Below are positions 1 to 11,132 of a stretch of DNA of 37,500 nucleotides, piece after piece. The notes under the pieces were generated by a model, which was not told the DNA's origin, made no database searches, and was given only the letters and a program-made list of their open reading frames with translations. This DNA comes from Conus ventricosus. Lineage: Eukaryota > Mollusca > Gastropoda > Neogastropoda > Conidae. The stretch spans positions 56,067,215-56,104,714 of the forward strand of contig CM031615.1 in assembly GCA_018398815.1 (NCBI GenBank). The letters are read 5' to 3'. How positions within the stretch are numbered: the first letter of the stretch is position 1; every line of letters begins with the position of its first letter. A program made the translations under genes and the position numbers.

Positions 1-253
1 TAGTTTTTTGTTTGTTAATTTATTGACTGTGCACATTTTATTCACATTTGTTGTCACGTCAGTGTTGCTGGTTATTTTGTTTTGTTAATTTCCAGACTGT
101 GCATGTCATTCAAATCTGTTGTCATGTTGACTTGCTGGCTTCTTTGTTCTGTTGATTCATTGATCTGTAGTCATGTTAATGTTATTTTTTGTTAATTTCC
201 TGACTGCGTGATGTCATACCAATGTGTTGTCCTGTGGCCGTTGCTGTCTGCAG
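1..253 (+). repeat. Degenerate about 70 bp tandem repeat in TTLL intron
   Basis: About three loosely related copies of a TTGTTAATTT...GACTGTGCA...TTGTTGTCA module follow one another, starting near 10, 83 and 190. The last copy runs into the polypyrimidine tract and CAG acceptor (251-253) of the first visible exon. The stretch is otherwise intronic and I see no coding signal in it. Confidence 0.5.
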
Positions 254-401
254 TCCTCCTTTGAGCTGTACGGGGCGGACTTCATGCTGACGGAGGACTT
301 GCAGCCCTGGCTGATTGAGATCAACTGCAGTCCTGCCATGGACCCCTCCACAGCCATCACCGCCAGGCTCTGCAAGAACGTGCTGGACGACACCATCAAA
401 G
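254..401 (+). CDS. TTLL3: TTLL3/TTLL8-like tubulin glycylase, exon A (end of catalytic domain)
   Basis: This internal exon encodes 49 residues plus one base, bounded by a CTGTCTGCAG acceptor and an AAAG|GTAGCG donor (phase 1). The peptide contains [20 protein letters not shown], a signature of the TTL-type ATP-grasp fold. In this family the Glu and Asn of the LIEIN motif (about residues 20-24) bind the ATP-associated magnesium. It is followed by [25 protein letters not shown] sequence, as in TTLL3 and TTLL8, the enzymes that add the first glycine to glutamates of axonemal tubulin tails. The upstream catalytic exons lie outside the window. Phase 1 matches the next exon exactly. Family assignment is firm; choosing between TTLL3 and TTLL8 is less so, because invertebrates often have one gene for both. 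Confidence 0.9.
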
Positions 402-1014
402 GTAGCGACACCTTCCTGGGGGTGGAGGGGGTGGTTTGTCCCTTTCTTCAGGTGTAAACTCTTGTCTACAGTGTCAACTTTCTGTCTGCTTTACTGCCAT
501 ATCCCTGGTGGTTAACCTGGTCCCTAGGAAAGGAAGAAAAATGAACACCTTTGGATGTGGTAGGAGAACCTTGGTAGACAAGGCTGCCATTGTTTGGGGT
601 CAGAGACTCTTCTGGACATGCTTGGGCAGGAGCTGCCATGCAGGAAGGAGAATGGGGATCTGGTATTTTCTAGCAAAGAGAAGAAACATTGTGCTAATTG
701 AAGAGGAGAGAAGGTTTGTACACTTGCTGTGTAGCTAGAAGATTTGAGCCTTTGTGAAATGTAGAACTATTGGCATTGTGTAGCATTCTGCATACCTCAG
801 CATTGATGAAGAGTTAGCGTTATCAGTGTTCTGTCACATCTGTGACCATCTTAACATTGATGAAATGCTGAGGCAATCAATACTTTGTTGGCTTATGCTA
901 GATGTTTTATTCTGAGAAAGTTTTTTTTTTAATTTAGGGATTGTCAGTTGATGATAAAAAAACTTTAAAAAATGTGTGTATTTTAGAGACAATATAGCCC
1001 TGTTCTGCTTACAG
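402..1014 (+). other. Intron of the TTLL3-like gene
   Basis: It runs from GTAGCG to a CTGTTCTGCTTACAG acceptor. Open frames inside it (for example 436-738) continue past the splice donor and have no coding character. I see no repeat or RNA gene in it. Confidence 0.8.
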
Positions 1015-2068
1015 TGGCAGTGGACAGGAAGTACGACAAGAACTGTGACATAGGGGCCTTTGAACTGGCCTTCAAACAGCCGGTGGTGACGGTGCCCCCG
1101 TACATCGGCATCTCCCTCTGTCTGGAAGGTCAGGCCTTGCGTAAACCGGCCGGCTTTGGGATGCGGCGCTACCCGGACCCTGCGCCCCCTGCCGCTGACG
1201 CTCTCTTCACCCCCCGCCCCGTCCTGCGCCAGATCAACATGGAGAAAGCAGCCGAGGAGGTGTCAACAAAAACTCCGTCCGCACCCGTGGTGGTCAGTTC
1301 CGCTGGTACTCCAGGTGCAAACGTCGGCCGCAAAGAGCCGAGCACCCCCGATAGCGACAGTGTGACCTCCTGCCCCCCAAAAACAGGGGGCAGGGCCTCA
1401 GAAAACTCCTCCATGGTGGTTCAGTTTGACGAAAAGACCAGCAGTATCAGTCGGTCCACCAAGATAACTACCTCAGAGTGCAACAGTGGGATGAGATCGG
1501 AGAGAGGGGAGGCGATCCAGAAAGTCAGTTCAGAACTGAAGATGCCCAGCACACAGATGCTGCCCCCGTCCAGAGTGGTGTACACACAGCACACTCCGCT
1601 CCCCGACACCGGGAACAAGCGCATCCTGTCCCGTACCTCTGTGTCCACCAACTACACTGTCCCCCACCCTCCCTCCACTGCCTCCTCTGTGTCACGCTCC
1701 CTGGTGGTGAACAACGTGGAGAGCACCGACCTGAAGACCTTCAAGCCGACCAAAGGTAACGAGAGCTACAAGTTGGTCTCCTTCCCCCCGACCTGTAAGG
1801 TGAAAAAGACCATCAAGGTGGTGGCCCCAGGGGGAGGCCAGGGGTCGGGGCCAGGGGAGGGAAGAAGGGCAAGAAGAACAACCGGCTAAAGGGGGGCAAT
1901 TACACCATCCGTTTCCCACGTGTGCCTTACGCCAGCATCAACGTGGCTTTACCACCCGGCACCTCGGATGTCCCCATCCCTATCAGTCCTCCCAAGCTGC
2001 GTTATTTTAATAAATCCTCCTCCCAGGAAAACCTTGTCCCTTACGTGTCGGCTAGTGGGGAAGCTTGA
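1015..2068 (+). CDS. TTLL3: TTLL3/TTLL8-like, exon B with alternative short C-terminus
   Basis: The exon enters in phase 1, so the last base of exon A completes the first codon (Val). The peptide begins VAVDRKYDKNCDIGAFEL, followed by KQPVVTVPPYIGI and a LCLEGQALRKP segment. This is the conserved block after the catalytic core in TTLL3 proteins. From about 1150 the protein is low-complexity, rich in Ser, Pro and Thr, and probably disordered. The reading frame (starts at position 1014 mod 3) hits a stop at 1887-1889. The frame one base back is clearly coding from about 1870 (GKKNNRLKGGNYTIRFP) to the stop at 2066-2068, so one base appears to be missing in the G-rich stretch 1829-1870. An AAAG|GTAACG donor after 1755 offers a splice in the same phase as the exon at 11133. 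The part to 1755 is therefore certain and the part to 2068 is an alternative tail. Confidence 0.87.
1756..1761 (+). promoter_or_regulatory. Candidate alternative 5' splice site within exon B
   Basis: The site reads AAAG|GTAACG with the exon base G at 1755, leaving phase 1. The next exon (11133) starts with two bases of a codon, so the junction would read ...FKPTK-G-KKRRRKV.... The match to the consensus and the phase agreement support its use. The sequence after it stays open and coding-like to 2068, which supports read-through in other transcripts. Confidence 0.6.
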
Positions 2069-2988
2069 TGGGGGAGGGAGGGTGGATGAGAGGGGAACAA
2101 CTCCTTCCTGGGCGCTTGCTGTTGGACGCTGATAGGCTGTAACTGTACAGATGCGTAGGATTAGTGTCTGTGCACGCACTGGACTACGTACTGGTTATGC
2201 TGATCGGAACATTTCTGATCAGATATGAATATGTTAAAAGGTTCAGGGTACGGTGGCAGTGGCTAACGATCATGATGTCATGTGCTGGCTGTGTAAAAAT
2301 GTTGGCTCTGCGACATGGTATGGCTCTGGGTTGTGTACAGTGGTAGCCAAGTGGAAGGTGTGTTGGCTGCATGGGAAATAGCAGCTCAAAATAAGTGTGG
2401 TCTGCTTTGACTGTGATTCTGTAGGTGATCTTTGACATTGTCAAAACGACAAGCGTTATGTTGCTCAAAAACCGTTATACGGTTGCACCTGCTCAGCCTT
2501 ATTTTAAATTGATGGTATGAACAAACTGTATTCAGTTTGACGTTGTTGTGAGTTTGTTATGCTGGCTGGGTCCTCAGTAGTGTGGGTATAAATATGAATG
2601 TAATTCAGGTTGCAGACTGTGATATTTAGGGGCTAAATCAGTGGGTGAATCAATGAAAAATGTCTGGCCACTAGCATACTAGACGGAGGGTTTGTGCTTG
2701 TTTTTTCTTTGTATTCATGATTGAGTTCAGTCATTTCATGCGTCATCTGGAGTTCTTCATTCTGGAACATGTTTTATTACCCTTTTTTTTTTCCTGTACA
2801 GAATCTTTCATCTCTCTCTTTCTCTTACTATCATTCTTCCCTTTACCTGTTACCTATTATTGCAGCTTGGGCTTTTGTCTAGTCAGTTTCTTTATTTCCT
2901 TTATCATGCTGACTATCCATAGGCTCACTAGTTTTTTTCTTTAAACCCATGATTATCATTATGTGTATACGTGCTTCGGAGGCTGTGG

Positions 2989-3022
<34 letters not shown>

Positions 3023-3650
3023 AGTATGCACTTTCATTGGTGTGTAGAGTATGTGAAGTTTAGATTTGTTACATGCAATATTTTACATCAGGTGTACACA
3101 AGTTTAAAGGGTTCAGACCCTCATTTGTTGTGACTGTTCATCATCATGTGATTTCAGTGGTTTTGTTGTGCGTCACTCTTTGTATCAAGCAACAAAGACC
3201 CCTGTCCTCAGTCAGTTCTCTGTTCTCTATGTCGATCAAAGTAACTTCACAGCTGTTCACTCAGTTTTCTAGCTGCTGACTTCCTCCGTCTCAAACACGT
3301 GGTTGTTAACCTGCTCTCACCCCTACATAGGCAAGGAATTCAAAATGTACTTAGAAAACATAGAAAATATGTGTTCGTTCAACCAGACATTCACAATGTT
3401 TTACTCAGCTGAAGGACTTTGAAAGTCATGCCAGTAAATGTTATCTTCTAACCGTAAATTGAGAAGACCAAAGAGAACATTAAATATAATGGTATGATCC
3501 CTATTGGGTTGATGGTCATTGCTTTTGGCAGTCTTTGTAGGCTTCAGTAAGTGACACCAGTGACTGGGTGATATGCTGCTGATACTTGTCTCCAGTAACA
3601 GTGAAAGGGTTAAAGTTTCTAGTTGGTGATACTTCCTCACCCTGTGAGTC
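2069..3650 (+). other. Large intron, left part: no gene seen
   Basis: This is AT-rich intronic sequence, or 3' untranslated sequence of the short isoform. It contains a pure T run (about 2991-3019) and pyrimidine-rich stretches at 2780-2960. No AATAAA lies close after the stop at 2068; one AATAAA (about 2010) lies inside the alternative coding tail. Short open frames here show no domain or codon bias. Confidence 0.7.
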
Positions 3651-3654
3651 ATCT

Positions 3655-4335
3655 GTCTTTTCCTCTAACCAGAAAGCAGACCTTTTTTCTCAATTTCCTC
3701 TAACCAGAAAGCAGACCTTTTTTTCTCAATTTCCTCTAACCAGAAAGCAGACCTTTTTTCTCAATTTCCTCTAACCAGAAAGCAGATCTTTTTTCTCTCA
3801 ATTTCCTCTAACCAGAAAGCAGACCTTTTTTCTCAATTTCCTCTAACCAGAAAGCAGACCTTTTTTCTCAATTTCCTCTAACCAGAAAGCAGACCTTTTT
3901 TCCTCAATTTCCTCTAACCAGAAAGCAGACCTTTTTTTCTCAATTTCCTCTAACCAGAAAGCAGACCTTTTTTTCTCAATTTCCTCTAACCAGAAAGCAG
4001 ACCTTTTTTCTCAATTTCCTCTAACCAGAAAGCAGACCTTTTTTCTAAATATCCTCTAACCAGAAAGCAGACCTTTTTCCTCAATTTCCTTTAACCAGAA
4101 AGCAGACCTTTTTTTTCTCAATTTCCTCTAACCAGAAAGCAGACCTTTTTTCTCAATTTCCTCAAACCAGAAAGCAGACCTTTTTTCTCAATTTCTTCTA
4201 ACCAGAAAGCAGACCTTTTTCTCAATTTCCTCTAACCAGAATGCAGACCTTTTTTCTCAATTTCCTCTAACCAGAAAGCAGACCTTTTTTCTCAATTTCC
4301 TCTAACCAGAAAGCAGACCTTTTTTCTCAATCAAA
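3655..4335 (+). repeat. 35-36 bp minisatellite, about 19 copies
   Basis: Head-to-tail copies of a module made of CTAACCAGAAAGCAGACC, a T6-T8 run, CTCAATTTCCT and back. Length varies mainly in the T run; a few units carry substitutions (AGCAGATC, CAAACCAG, CCAGAATGCAG). The array lies inside the TTLL intron and ends abruptly at about 4335. Each unit contains a pyrimidine tract followed by CTAACCAG, which resembles a 3' splice site. Confidence 0.92.
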
Positions 4336-5775
4336 TCAGGTGGAAGGAGAGGCAAAAAAACAAAAACAGATAGGAATAAACAAAAGAGATAGGCAAATGT
4401 AAAAACCAGTTACATTACATTTTTTTTTTTTTTTTGTATTAAATTATGCTGATAAAGTTGTTTTTAACGCTGTGAAAAATTTTGTTTTCTGTTAATTGTC
4501 AATAGTTTATTGTTGATGCTTAAAAAACCTGAAGCAATGTCATGTTTGCCAGAAATGTGGCCTAAAGTGGCCTGAAATCATATATTTTTCAGTTTACATA
4601 GGAAACTGGATGGTGGGATATTAAAAGTGTTTACCCCTGTGTAATTGTAGTATCATGATATCACTATCTCATCTCAGTGCACCCATTTGGCTATTACCCT
4701 GTAGCACATCTGCTCATTTCAATCATCATGAATGGTTAGGTGGGACAGTATGTGGTTTATGCGCTTGACATGGATGGAGTAGGAACACATGGTACTGGAG
4801 ATGAAACTCATTGTTTGACAGTGTAGAGCCCTTTTAGCCGCCATTGCTTTGAAAGCTTGCTGTTGGTGCCGTTTCCAGTGTTTCCAATTTTCCTACACCC
4901 CTTTCATTTTATTTTGTGTTTGATTTTAAGCATTCCTTTTTTCACTTTTTCTTGCTTGCAATTTTCTCCTGCTTTGCCTTGTTCCTTGTTTTTTTTCCAG
5001 TGAAAGCTGATCGTTGTTGCTGTTAGTTCCTGGATTTGGTTTTCCTGTTGTTCTCTCCTGTTTAGATTAAGTTGACTTAACCATTTCTGCTCAGTAAATT
5101 GACCATATTGAGAAATTTCTAGTTATCGCATAATTATTTTGTTCATATATTACAAAATTATAAAGAAATCATTTAAAACAGTAATGAAGAGATTGTGTAC
5201 AGTATTGTGTGGAAGTCAGTCTTAATAACAACATTTCAGCAAACAGGATGTCATGTAGAGTTTTTTGGACTTCAGTGAAAAAGAGTTCTGCTTGGTCAGT
5301 GATAACAATGTTGAAACACTGCCGTTGTAGGTTGGTTTTAACATTGGCAGCTTGAATGAAACAACAGGCAGAAGAACTTATGGTATTATTATGGAATGAT
5401 TTGTAGAATGCCATATTCTTTTAATACATTGATGAAATGTGCTCTTATTATCTACAACAATGCAATAAGGAACTCTGAAGTATCATTAACCATATTCCTC
5501 TATTTTCCGTACTTGTGTTATTTTCATCCTGACTTGTCTCAGCTCTTACGCTGTAATCTGTTCCTTTTTATTGTATTTATAACAATGAAATCCCACACAG
5601 AGTGCATCATATGTGAATTCAGGGATCCAAGTCATACTGAGGTTTTCTGTCTGAAACTCATATGCCACTTATAAATGGCATTGTTAGGAAATTGTTATTA
5701 CACGTTTTATAGCTTTACCAAGCACTCATAAAGAAAGAAAGGTATATAATCTTGTGAACAAGCATGTGTCTCTAT
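4336..5775 (+). other. Intronic sequence, no gene seen
   Basis: AT-rich sequence with a T run near 4420-4435 and pyrimidine-rich stretches around 4900-5070. Open frames are short and unremarkable on both strands. Confidence 0.65.
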
Positions 5776-5779
5776 ATGC

Positions 5780-6135
5780 CCTGGTCTCATGATGACCAAA
5801 GACGCACCTGCTTCTCACCATCTGCACACCCGGTGAGTTAATATAACACTGTCAGACTCTTCAGTGTCAGCAAATTCACAGGGGCTGTTGCTGGATGCGT
5901 ATGGAAGTGCCTCCAGAGGAAGAGGATTATTCATGCTGTCTTCATGACCAAGTAATTATTGTAGTCACTAGGGGTTGGAAGTTGATGTCAAGAGTATGCT
6001 GGATCTGAACAGGTGCTTCTGAAGGCCTGCCGAGTGACCCCCACAGCCGAGCAGTGTCTCCTGTGGTGGGTTTCCCCTCAACAGTCTGGCATGGACTGTT
6101 CTCTGTGCTCTGTGGTGCTGGAACTGTGAAAAGAT
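5780..6135 (+). repeat. Dispersed repeat, copy 1
   Basis: This segment shares a chain of short blocks with two other places in the window (about 20970-21325 and 31265-31600). The shared order is a TCAGCAA..TACACA module, then GGATATGGAAGCACC/GGATGCGTATGGAAG, then GCAGTG..GTCTC.TGTGG and a CTGGCATGGACTGT/TGTGGACTGTGGA block. Copies are diverged and edges are approximate. It looks like an old interspersed element, not a gene. Confidence 0.45.
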
Positions 6136-7390
6136 GATTCAGAATGTGGCTGAATAGGATGGAATCAAGATGAGTGGTGGTGTAAAAAAAAAAAATGCTA
6201 CCAAAAGATCTCTAACTTTGCTGATCAGATGTAATGTTTATTGACGTAACAGATCATAACATGCAGCTATAATGAAAAGACAGTAAAAATACTGCAGCAG
6301 ACAGCAAAGGTGAATTCATATAGGACAGACAGAGACTTCTGAATGCTTAATCCACTTTTGTGGAGATGAAAATAGCTTAGCCCAGCCAGTTCAAATTGAC
6401 TTGATCTCCACAATGGAAGGCAAATAAATACATCATGGGGGGAAATGTGTTGCTCACAATCATGCACACATACACAAATACTGACACACAAACTGAAGGC
6501 AGTTATTTACATATTGCATAACTGTCACCAACTTGCTTACTGTCTTTTGGTGGTAATGTCTTTTGCTTCTGAGGCCAGTGGTTTTTAAAATTTTTTTTTT
6601 TTACATGATATTGGGTTTCACTTATGATTTCTTTTCCAATACAGTAAGAACAAGTTTAGTGTTAGGTGGTCTGGTCAGTAAAGTAATGAATAAATGTGAT
6701 TCTTGGTGAAGGTGACACTGTCATGTTACTTGAGCTCTTGTGTATTCCAGTTTTTTTATGTTACGAATTACGCTGTTTTATCTGTGTTGCACAATGATTT
6801 TGTTGTTGTTGTTGTTGGTGGTCTTGGTTTTTTGTTGTTGTGATTTTTGTTTTGTTCAATTTTATTGAAGAAGAAATTGTCGAACTAGGAGAGCATTATA
6901 CATCAATGTGGGATAATAACATTAAGCTGACTGATAAGCAAAAGAATAAGCAAATTCTGTGTTAAATGTTGCAAATAAACAATTTCTTTTCTTTTGCTTT
7001 GTTTCCTCTCTTTTTTTGGTCCATCTCTTCACTGTTTTGTTGTGTTCACACTTTTCTGTTGTTAAACTGCTTTCTTTCACATTTCTCTTTATTTCAAAAC
7101 TTTCTTGTCTGTATATAGCATTAGGAAACATAGCTTTAGTTCAGATCACAGTATTTCATCCATCTCTAATTGAAATATGATCACTGATTCAATCTCCACT
7201 CCCAGCTGTATGACAAACTTAATTGATGTCTCACTTTGCATTCCATTCTCGATTTTACTTGCCACAGCTTGAACAGAAGATGTTTGACAAGACTTCTTAC
7301 AGCTTGTGCAACATTTAAAAGATTCGAAACTTAAGTTACATTCATATTTGCCAGTATCTCCAAGCAAGCTTCAAAGAATAGCTGTATAAC
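6136..7390 (+). other. Intronic sequence, no gene seen
   Basis: AT-rich, with A and T runs near 6184 and 6590 and a small TTG repeat around 6800-6840. No supported feature was found. Confidence 0.65.
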
Positions 7391-7394
7391 TAGG

Positions 7395-7845
7395 TTATCT
7401 TGTTCAGTACTTGATCTGCAAACATAACCCTTAGACACCTGGTTACCCTTTTCCATTTTTAATCAACCTTAATAAACCTTAGCTACCTTGTTCCATGCTT
7501 CATCAGCATACAAAAACCTTAGAGACGTAGTGATCTTGTTCCATACTTGATCAGCAAACATAATCTGAGAGACTTGCTTATTGTTTGATCCCTGTTACCT
7601 AACCATCTTGTTCCACACTCAGTTAGGAAACATACCAATACACATCTTTAGTGACCTAGTTAACTTCCTTCTTACTTGATCAGGGAGCATAACCTGCAGT
7701 GACATGATTATCTTGTTCTGTACTTGATCAGTTAACATGACCTTGAGTGACCTAATTATGTTGTTTTCATTTTTGATCAACAAACATGACCTTTTGTGAC
7801 CTGGGTATCTTGTTCCACACCCGATCAGCAAAATTACCCCACATG
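7395..7845 (+). repeat. Degenerate about 48 bp tandem repeat, about 9 copies
   Basis: Units follow the pattern CTTGTTCCATACTTGATCAG, then CAAACATAACCTT, then AGTGACCTAGTTAT. They are visible near 7400, 7490, 7535, 7610, 7670, 7715, 7760 and 7810. Divergence is high, so this is an old array. It is intronic. Confidence 0.75.
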
Positions 7846-7902
7846 TAATGACATTCATTCCTTAAAAACAAACTGAAGAAGAAAAAATATACAAACAAAA
7901 TG

Positions 7903-7935
7903 GACCCCCCCCCCCCCCCCCACACACACACACCC
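7903..7935 (+). repeat. Poly-C / CA microsatellite
   Basis: A run of about 17 C is followed directly by CA dinucleotides. A second short CA tract lies at about 8140-8160. Runs of this length are assembly-error hotspots. Confidence 0.85.
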
Positions 7936-8499
7936 ACATTCATATGAAAACCTGCAATGTCCTGAAAGTGAACTGAAAGAGAGATTGCAACACTGCTGAA
8001 AACAATCCATAAGTCAGTTAAACAAACAAAAATGTGCAAGTTAATACTTACTTAATTGAAAAATGACCCAACAGACAAATGAATTGTCGACAAATATCTG
8101 TTCTTCAGATGGCACAAAAAACAGACATAAAAAAAACCACACACACATACACACACACACAAAGCCATAGTCCCTTGAAAGATGTCAGCAGGGTGACTGT
8201 CTCTCCCAATCTTCTACTGACAGTCATCTGGGGGAAATTGCTTTGCAGTTTTTCTCTTTTTTTTTTCTCTTTTATTTAAATTTTCAAATTAATTTCAAAT
8301 TTGAATTCCTGTTTTTCCTTTTTAATGTTTCTTGTTCCCACTCCCCTCCCCCACCCCCACTGCTTCCCCCTTTCTCCTATTTGTTTTTAAAGCTGCAGCA
8401 TGCATATATTGTGCCTTATATCAATGTCTTAAAGTGTCCTTTCAGCGAATGAAAATCATGCAACGTGTGTATCTTCTTCAGATCTTAGAAAACATGAAT

Positions 8500-10131
8500 G
8501 TATTACATGTGGGTCATTCTTTGCACTGTTCAGTGTTCATTCTTTTGTGTGGGTCATATGTTTGCACTGTTCAGTGTTCATTCTGTTGTGTAGGTCATAC
8601 TTTTGCACCATTCATTCCGTTGTGTGGGTCATACTTTTGCACTGTTCAGGGCTCATTCTTTGCATGGGTCATGCTTTTGCACTGTTCAGTGTTCATTATG
8701 CTGTGTGGTCATACTTTAGCACTGGTTATTCCGTTGCATTGGTCATACTTTTGTGCATTATTCAGTGATCATTCAGTTGTGGGTCATACTTTTGCTCTGT
8801 TCATTCTGTTGTGTGGGTCATACTTTTGCATTATTCAGTGATCATTCAGTTGTGTGGGTCATACTTTTGTACTGTTCAGTGTTCATTCTGTTGTGTGGGT
8901 CATACGTTTGCACTGTTCAGTGTTCATTCTGTTGTGTGGGTCATACATTTGCACTGTTCAGTGTTCATTCTGTTGTGTGGGTCATACTTTTGTACTGTTC
9001 AGTGTTCATTGTGTGGGTCATACTTTTGTACTGTTCAGTGTTAATTCTGTTGTGTGGGTCATACGTTTGTACTGTTCAGTGTTCATTCTGTTGTGTGGGT
9101 CATACGTTTGCACTGTTCAGTGTTCATTCTGTTGTGTGGGTCATACTTTTGCATTGTTCAGTGTTCATTCTGTTGTGTGGGTCATACATTGTACTGCTCA
9201 GTGTTCATTCTGTTGTGTGGGTCATGCATTGCACTGCTCAGCGTTCATTCTGTTGTGTGGGTCATGCATTGCACTGCTCCGCATTCATTCTGTTGTGTGG
9301 GTCATACATTGCACTGCTCAGCGTTCATTCTGTTGTGTGGGTCATACATTGCACTGCTCAGTGTTCATTCTGTTGTGTGGGTCATACATTGCACTGCTCA
9401 GCGTTCATTCTGTTGTGTGGTCATACATTGCACTGCTCAGCGTTCATTCTGTTGTGGGGGTCATACATTGCACTGCTCAGCGTTCATTCTGTTGTGTGGG
9501 TCATACATTGCACTGCTCAGTGTTCATTCTGTTGTGGGGGTCATACATTGCACTGCTCAGCGTTCATTCTGTTGTGTGGGTCATACATTGCACTGCTCAG
9601 TGTTCATTCTGTTGTGTGGGTCATACATTGCAATGCTCAGCGTTCATTCTGTTTTGGGGGTCATACATTGCACTGCTCAGCGTTCATTCTGTTGTGTGGG
9701 TCATACATTGCACTGCTCAGCGTTCATTCTGTTGTGTGGGTCATACATTGCACTGCTCAGTGTTCATTCTGTTGTGGGGGTCATACATTGCACTGCTCAG
9801 TGTTCATTCTGTTGTGGGGGTCATACATTGCACTGCTCAGTGTTCATTCTGTTGTGGGGGTCATACATTGCACTGCTCAGTGTTCATTCGTTGTGGGGTC
9901 ATACATTGCACTGCTCAGCGTTCATTCTGTTGTGTGGGTCATACATTGCACTGCTCAGTGTTCATTCTGTTGTGTGGGTCATACATGCACTGCTCAGTGT
10001 TCATTCTGTTGTGGGGGTCATACATTGCACTGCTCAGTGTTCATTCTGTTGTGGGGGTCATACATTGCACTGCTCAGCGTTCATTCTGTTGTGTGGGTCA
10101 TACATTGCACTGCTCAGTGTTCATTCTGTTG
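8500..10131 (+). repeat. 40-41 bp minisatellite, about 40 copies
   Basis: The unit is GTTCATTCTGTTGTGTGGG joined to TCATACATTGCACTGCTCAG plus C or T. Left-hand copies (to about 9180) are more variable and about 41 bp long (CATACTTTTGCACTGTTCAG). Right-hand copies are exactly 40 bp and almost uniform, differing mainly at TTGTG[T/G]GGG and CAG[C/T]G. Because 40 and 41 are not multiples of three and the unit lacks stops on this strand, all three frames stay open for hundreds of codons. The long predicted proteins here are artefacts. Confidence 0.95.
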
Positions 10132-10162
10132 TGGTTCTCCTTCACTTTATTCTTTCTTCTCT

Positions 10163-10790
10163 GCTGGAGCTGCTATTGATGAAATTACAGCTGCTATTGA
10201 TGAAGTTACAGCTGCTATTGATGAAATTCAGCTGCTATTGATGAAGTTACAGCTGCTGTTGATGAAATTACAGCTGCTATTGATGAAATTACAGCTGCTA
10301 TTGATGAAGGTACAGCTGCTATTGATGAAATTCAGCTGCTATTGATGAAGTTACAGCTGCTGTTGATGAAATTACAGCTGCTATTGATGAAATTACAGCT
10401 GCTATTGATGAAGTTACAGCTGAAGTTACAGCTGCTATTGATGAAATTACAGCTGCTATTGATAAAACAGCTGCTGTAAATGATAAAACTTTTGCTGCCA
10501 TTGATAAAACTCCTGCGGCTGATGATAACATTTCCGGCACTATTGATGGATCTGCTGCTGCTGTTGATGAAACTTCTGCTATTGATGAAATGGTTGATGT
10601 TATTGATGAAACTGCTGATGCTATTGATAAAACTGCTGGTATTATTGGTGAAACCTTTGCTGTCGTTTATCAGACTTTTGTGGCAATTGATAAATCTACA
10701 ATCGCTACTGATAAAACTCACTGCTGCTACTGAGGAAACTACAGCTGCTTTTGATGAAGCTACTATAGCTGCAAATAAAGCAACAGATAT
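10163..10790 (+). repeat. 21 bp minisatellite (GCTGCTATTGATGAAATTACA), decaying to the right
   Basis: About 14 near-perfect 21 bp units run to about 10470 and then become progressively diverged to about 10790. In one frame each unit reads the heptad AAIDEIT. Two units lack one base (GAAATTCAG, near 10229 and 10332), which moves the frame. From 10440 to 10733 the heptad frame stays open while diverging (AAIDKT, AVDETS, VIDETA). It abuts the 40 bp array directly and is intronic to the TTLL gene. Confidence 0.9.
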
Positions 10791-11132
10791 GTCCACAACA
10801 TGTACTGATATTCTCATCATTATCCTCATCGTTATCACCATCATTCTCGTCGTTGTTCTCCATTATTTTCATAATTTGTCATGGCAGCAGCAGCAGTGTT
10901 GGTGTACATCCTTATCATACCTGCATGATATCAAATCAGAGTTAGTCTGACAGCAGATGTAAAATCAGTTGATATAAATTATGTGACCGTAATTGAGGAA
11001 CAGGTGCTATATGAGGATGGAGGGGGGGGGGGGTGTGTGTGGTGGAGGAGAGAGAAGTACCTTAGTGTCTAGTAAAAGAAACTGATTTCCAACAGTGAGT
11101 TAACCCCCCTCTGTCTTCTCTCTAATCTGAAG
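10791..11132 (+). other. Intron end before exon C
   Basis: The segment includes ATC/TCATCATT-rich sequence (10810-10860), which would encode a purely hydrophobic stretch, and a G run at about 11020-11030. It ends with the pyrimidine tract CCCCCCTCTGTCTTCTCTCT and an AAG acceptor at 11130-11132. Confidence 0.6.

Noticed and set aside
436..738. 100-codon frame as an extension of the TTLL exon A
   Set aside because: It lies beyond the exon A donor in a different frame. The phase-matched exon at 1015 continues the conserved TTLL3 sequence directly.
3655..4335. CRISPR-like array of direct repeats
   Set aside because: The units are contiguous with no unique spacers, and the DNA is eukaryotic. The 49 bp array at 17.6-19.3 kb was rejected for the same reason.
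8332..10345. Long open frames of 395-530 codons in all three plus frames
   Set aside because: They are translations of a 40-41 bp repeat without stops. Because the unit is not a multiple of three, all frames show the same peptide words (CSFCCVGHT, HSVVWVI).
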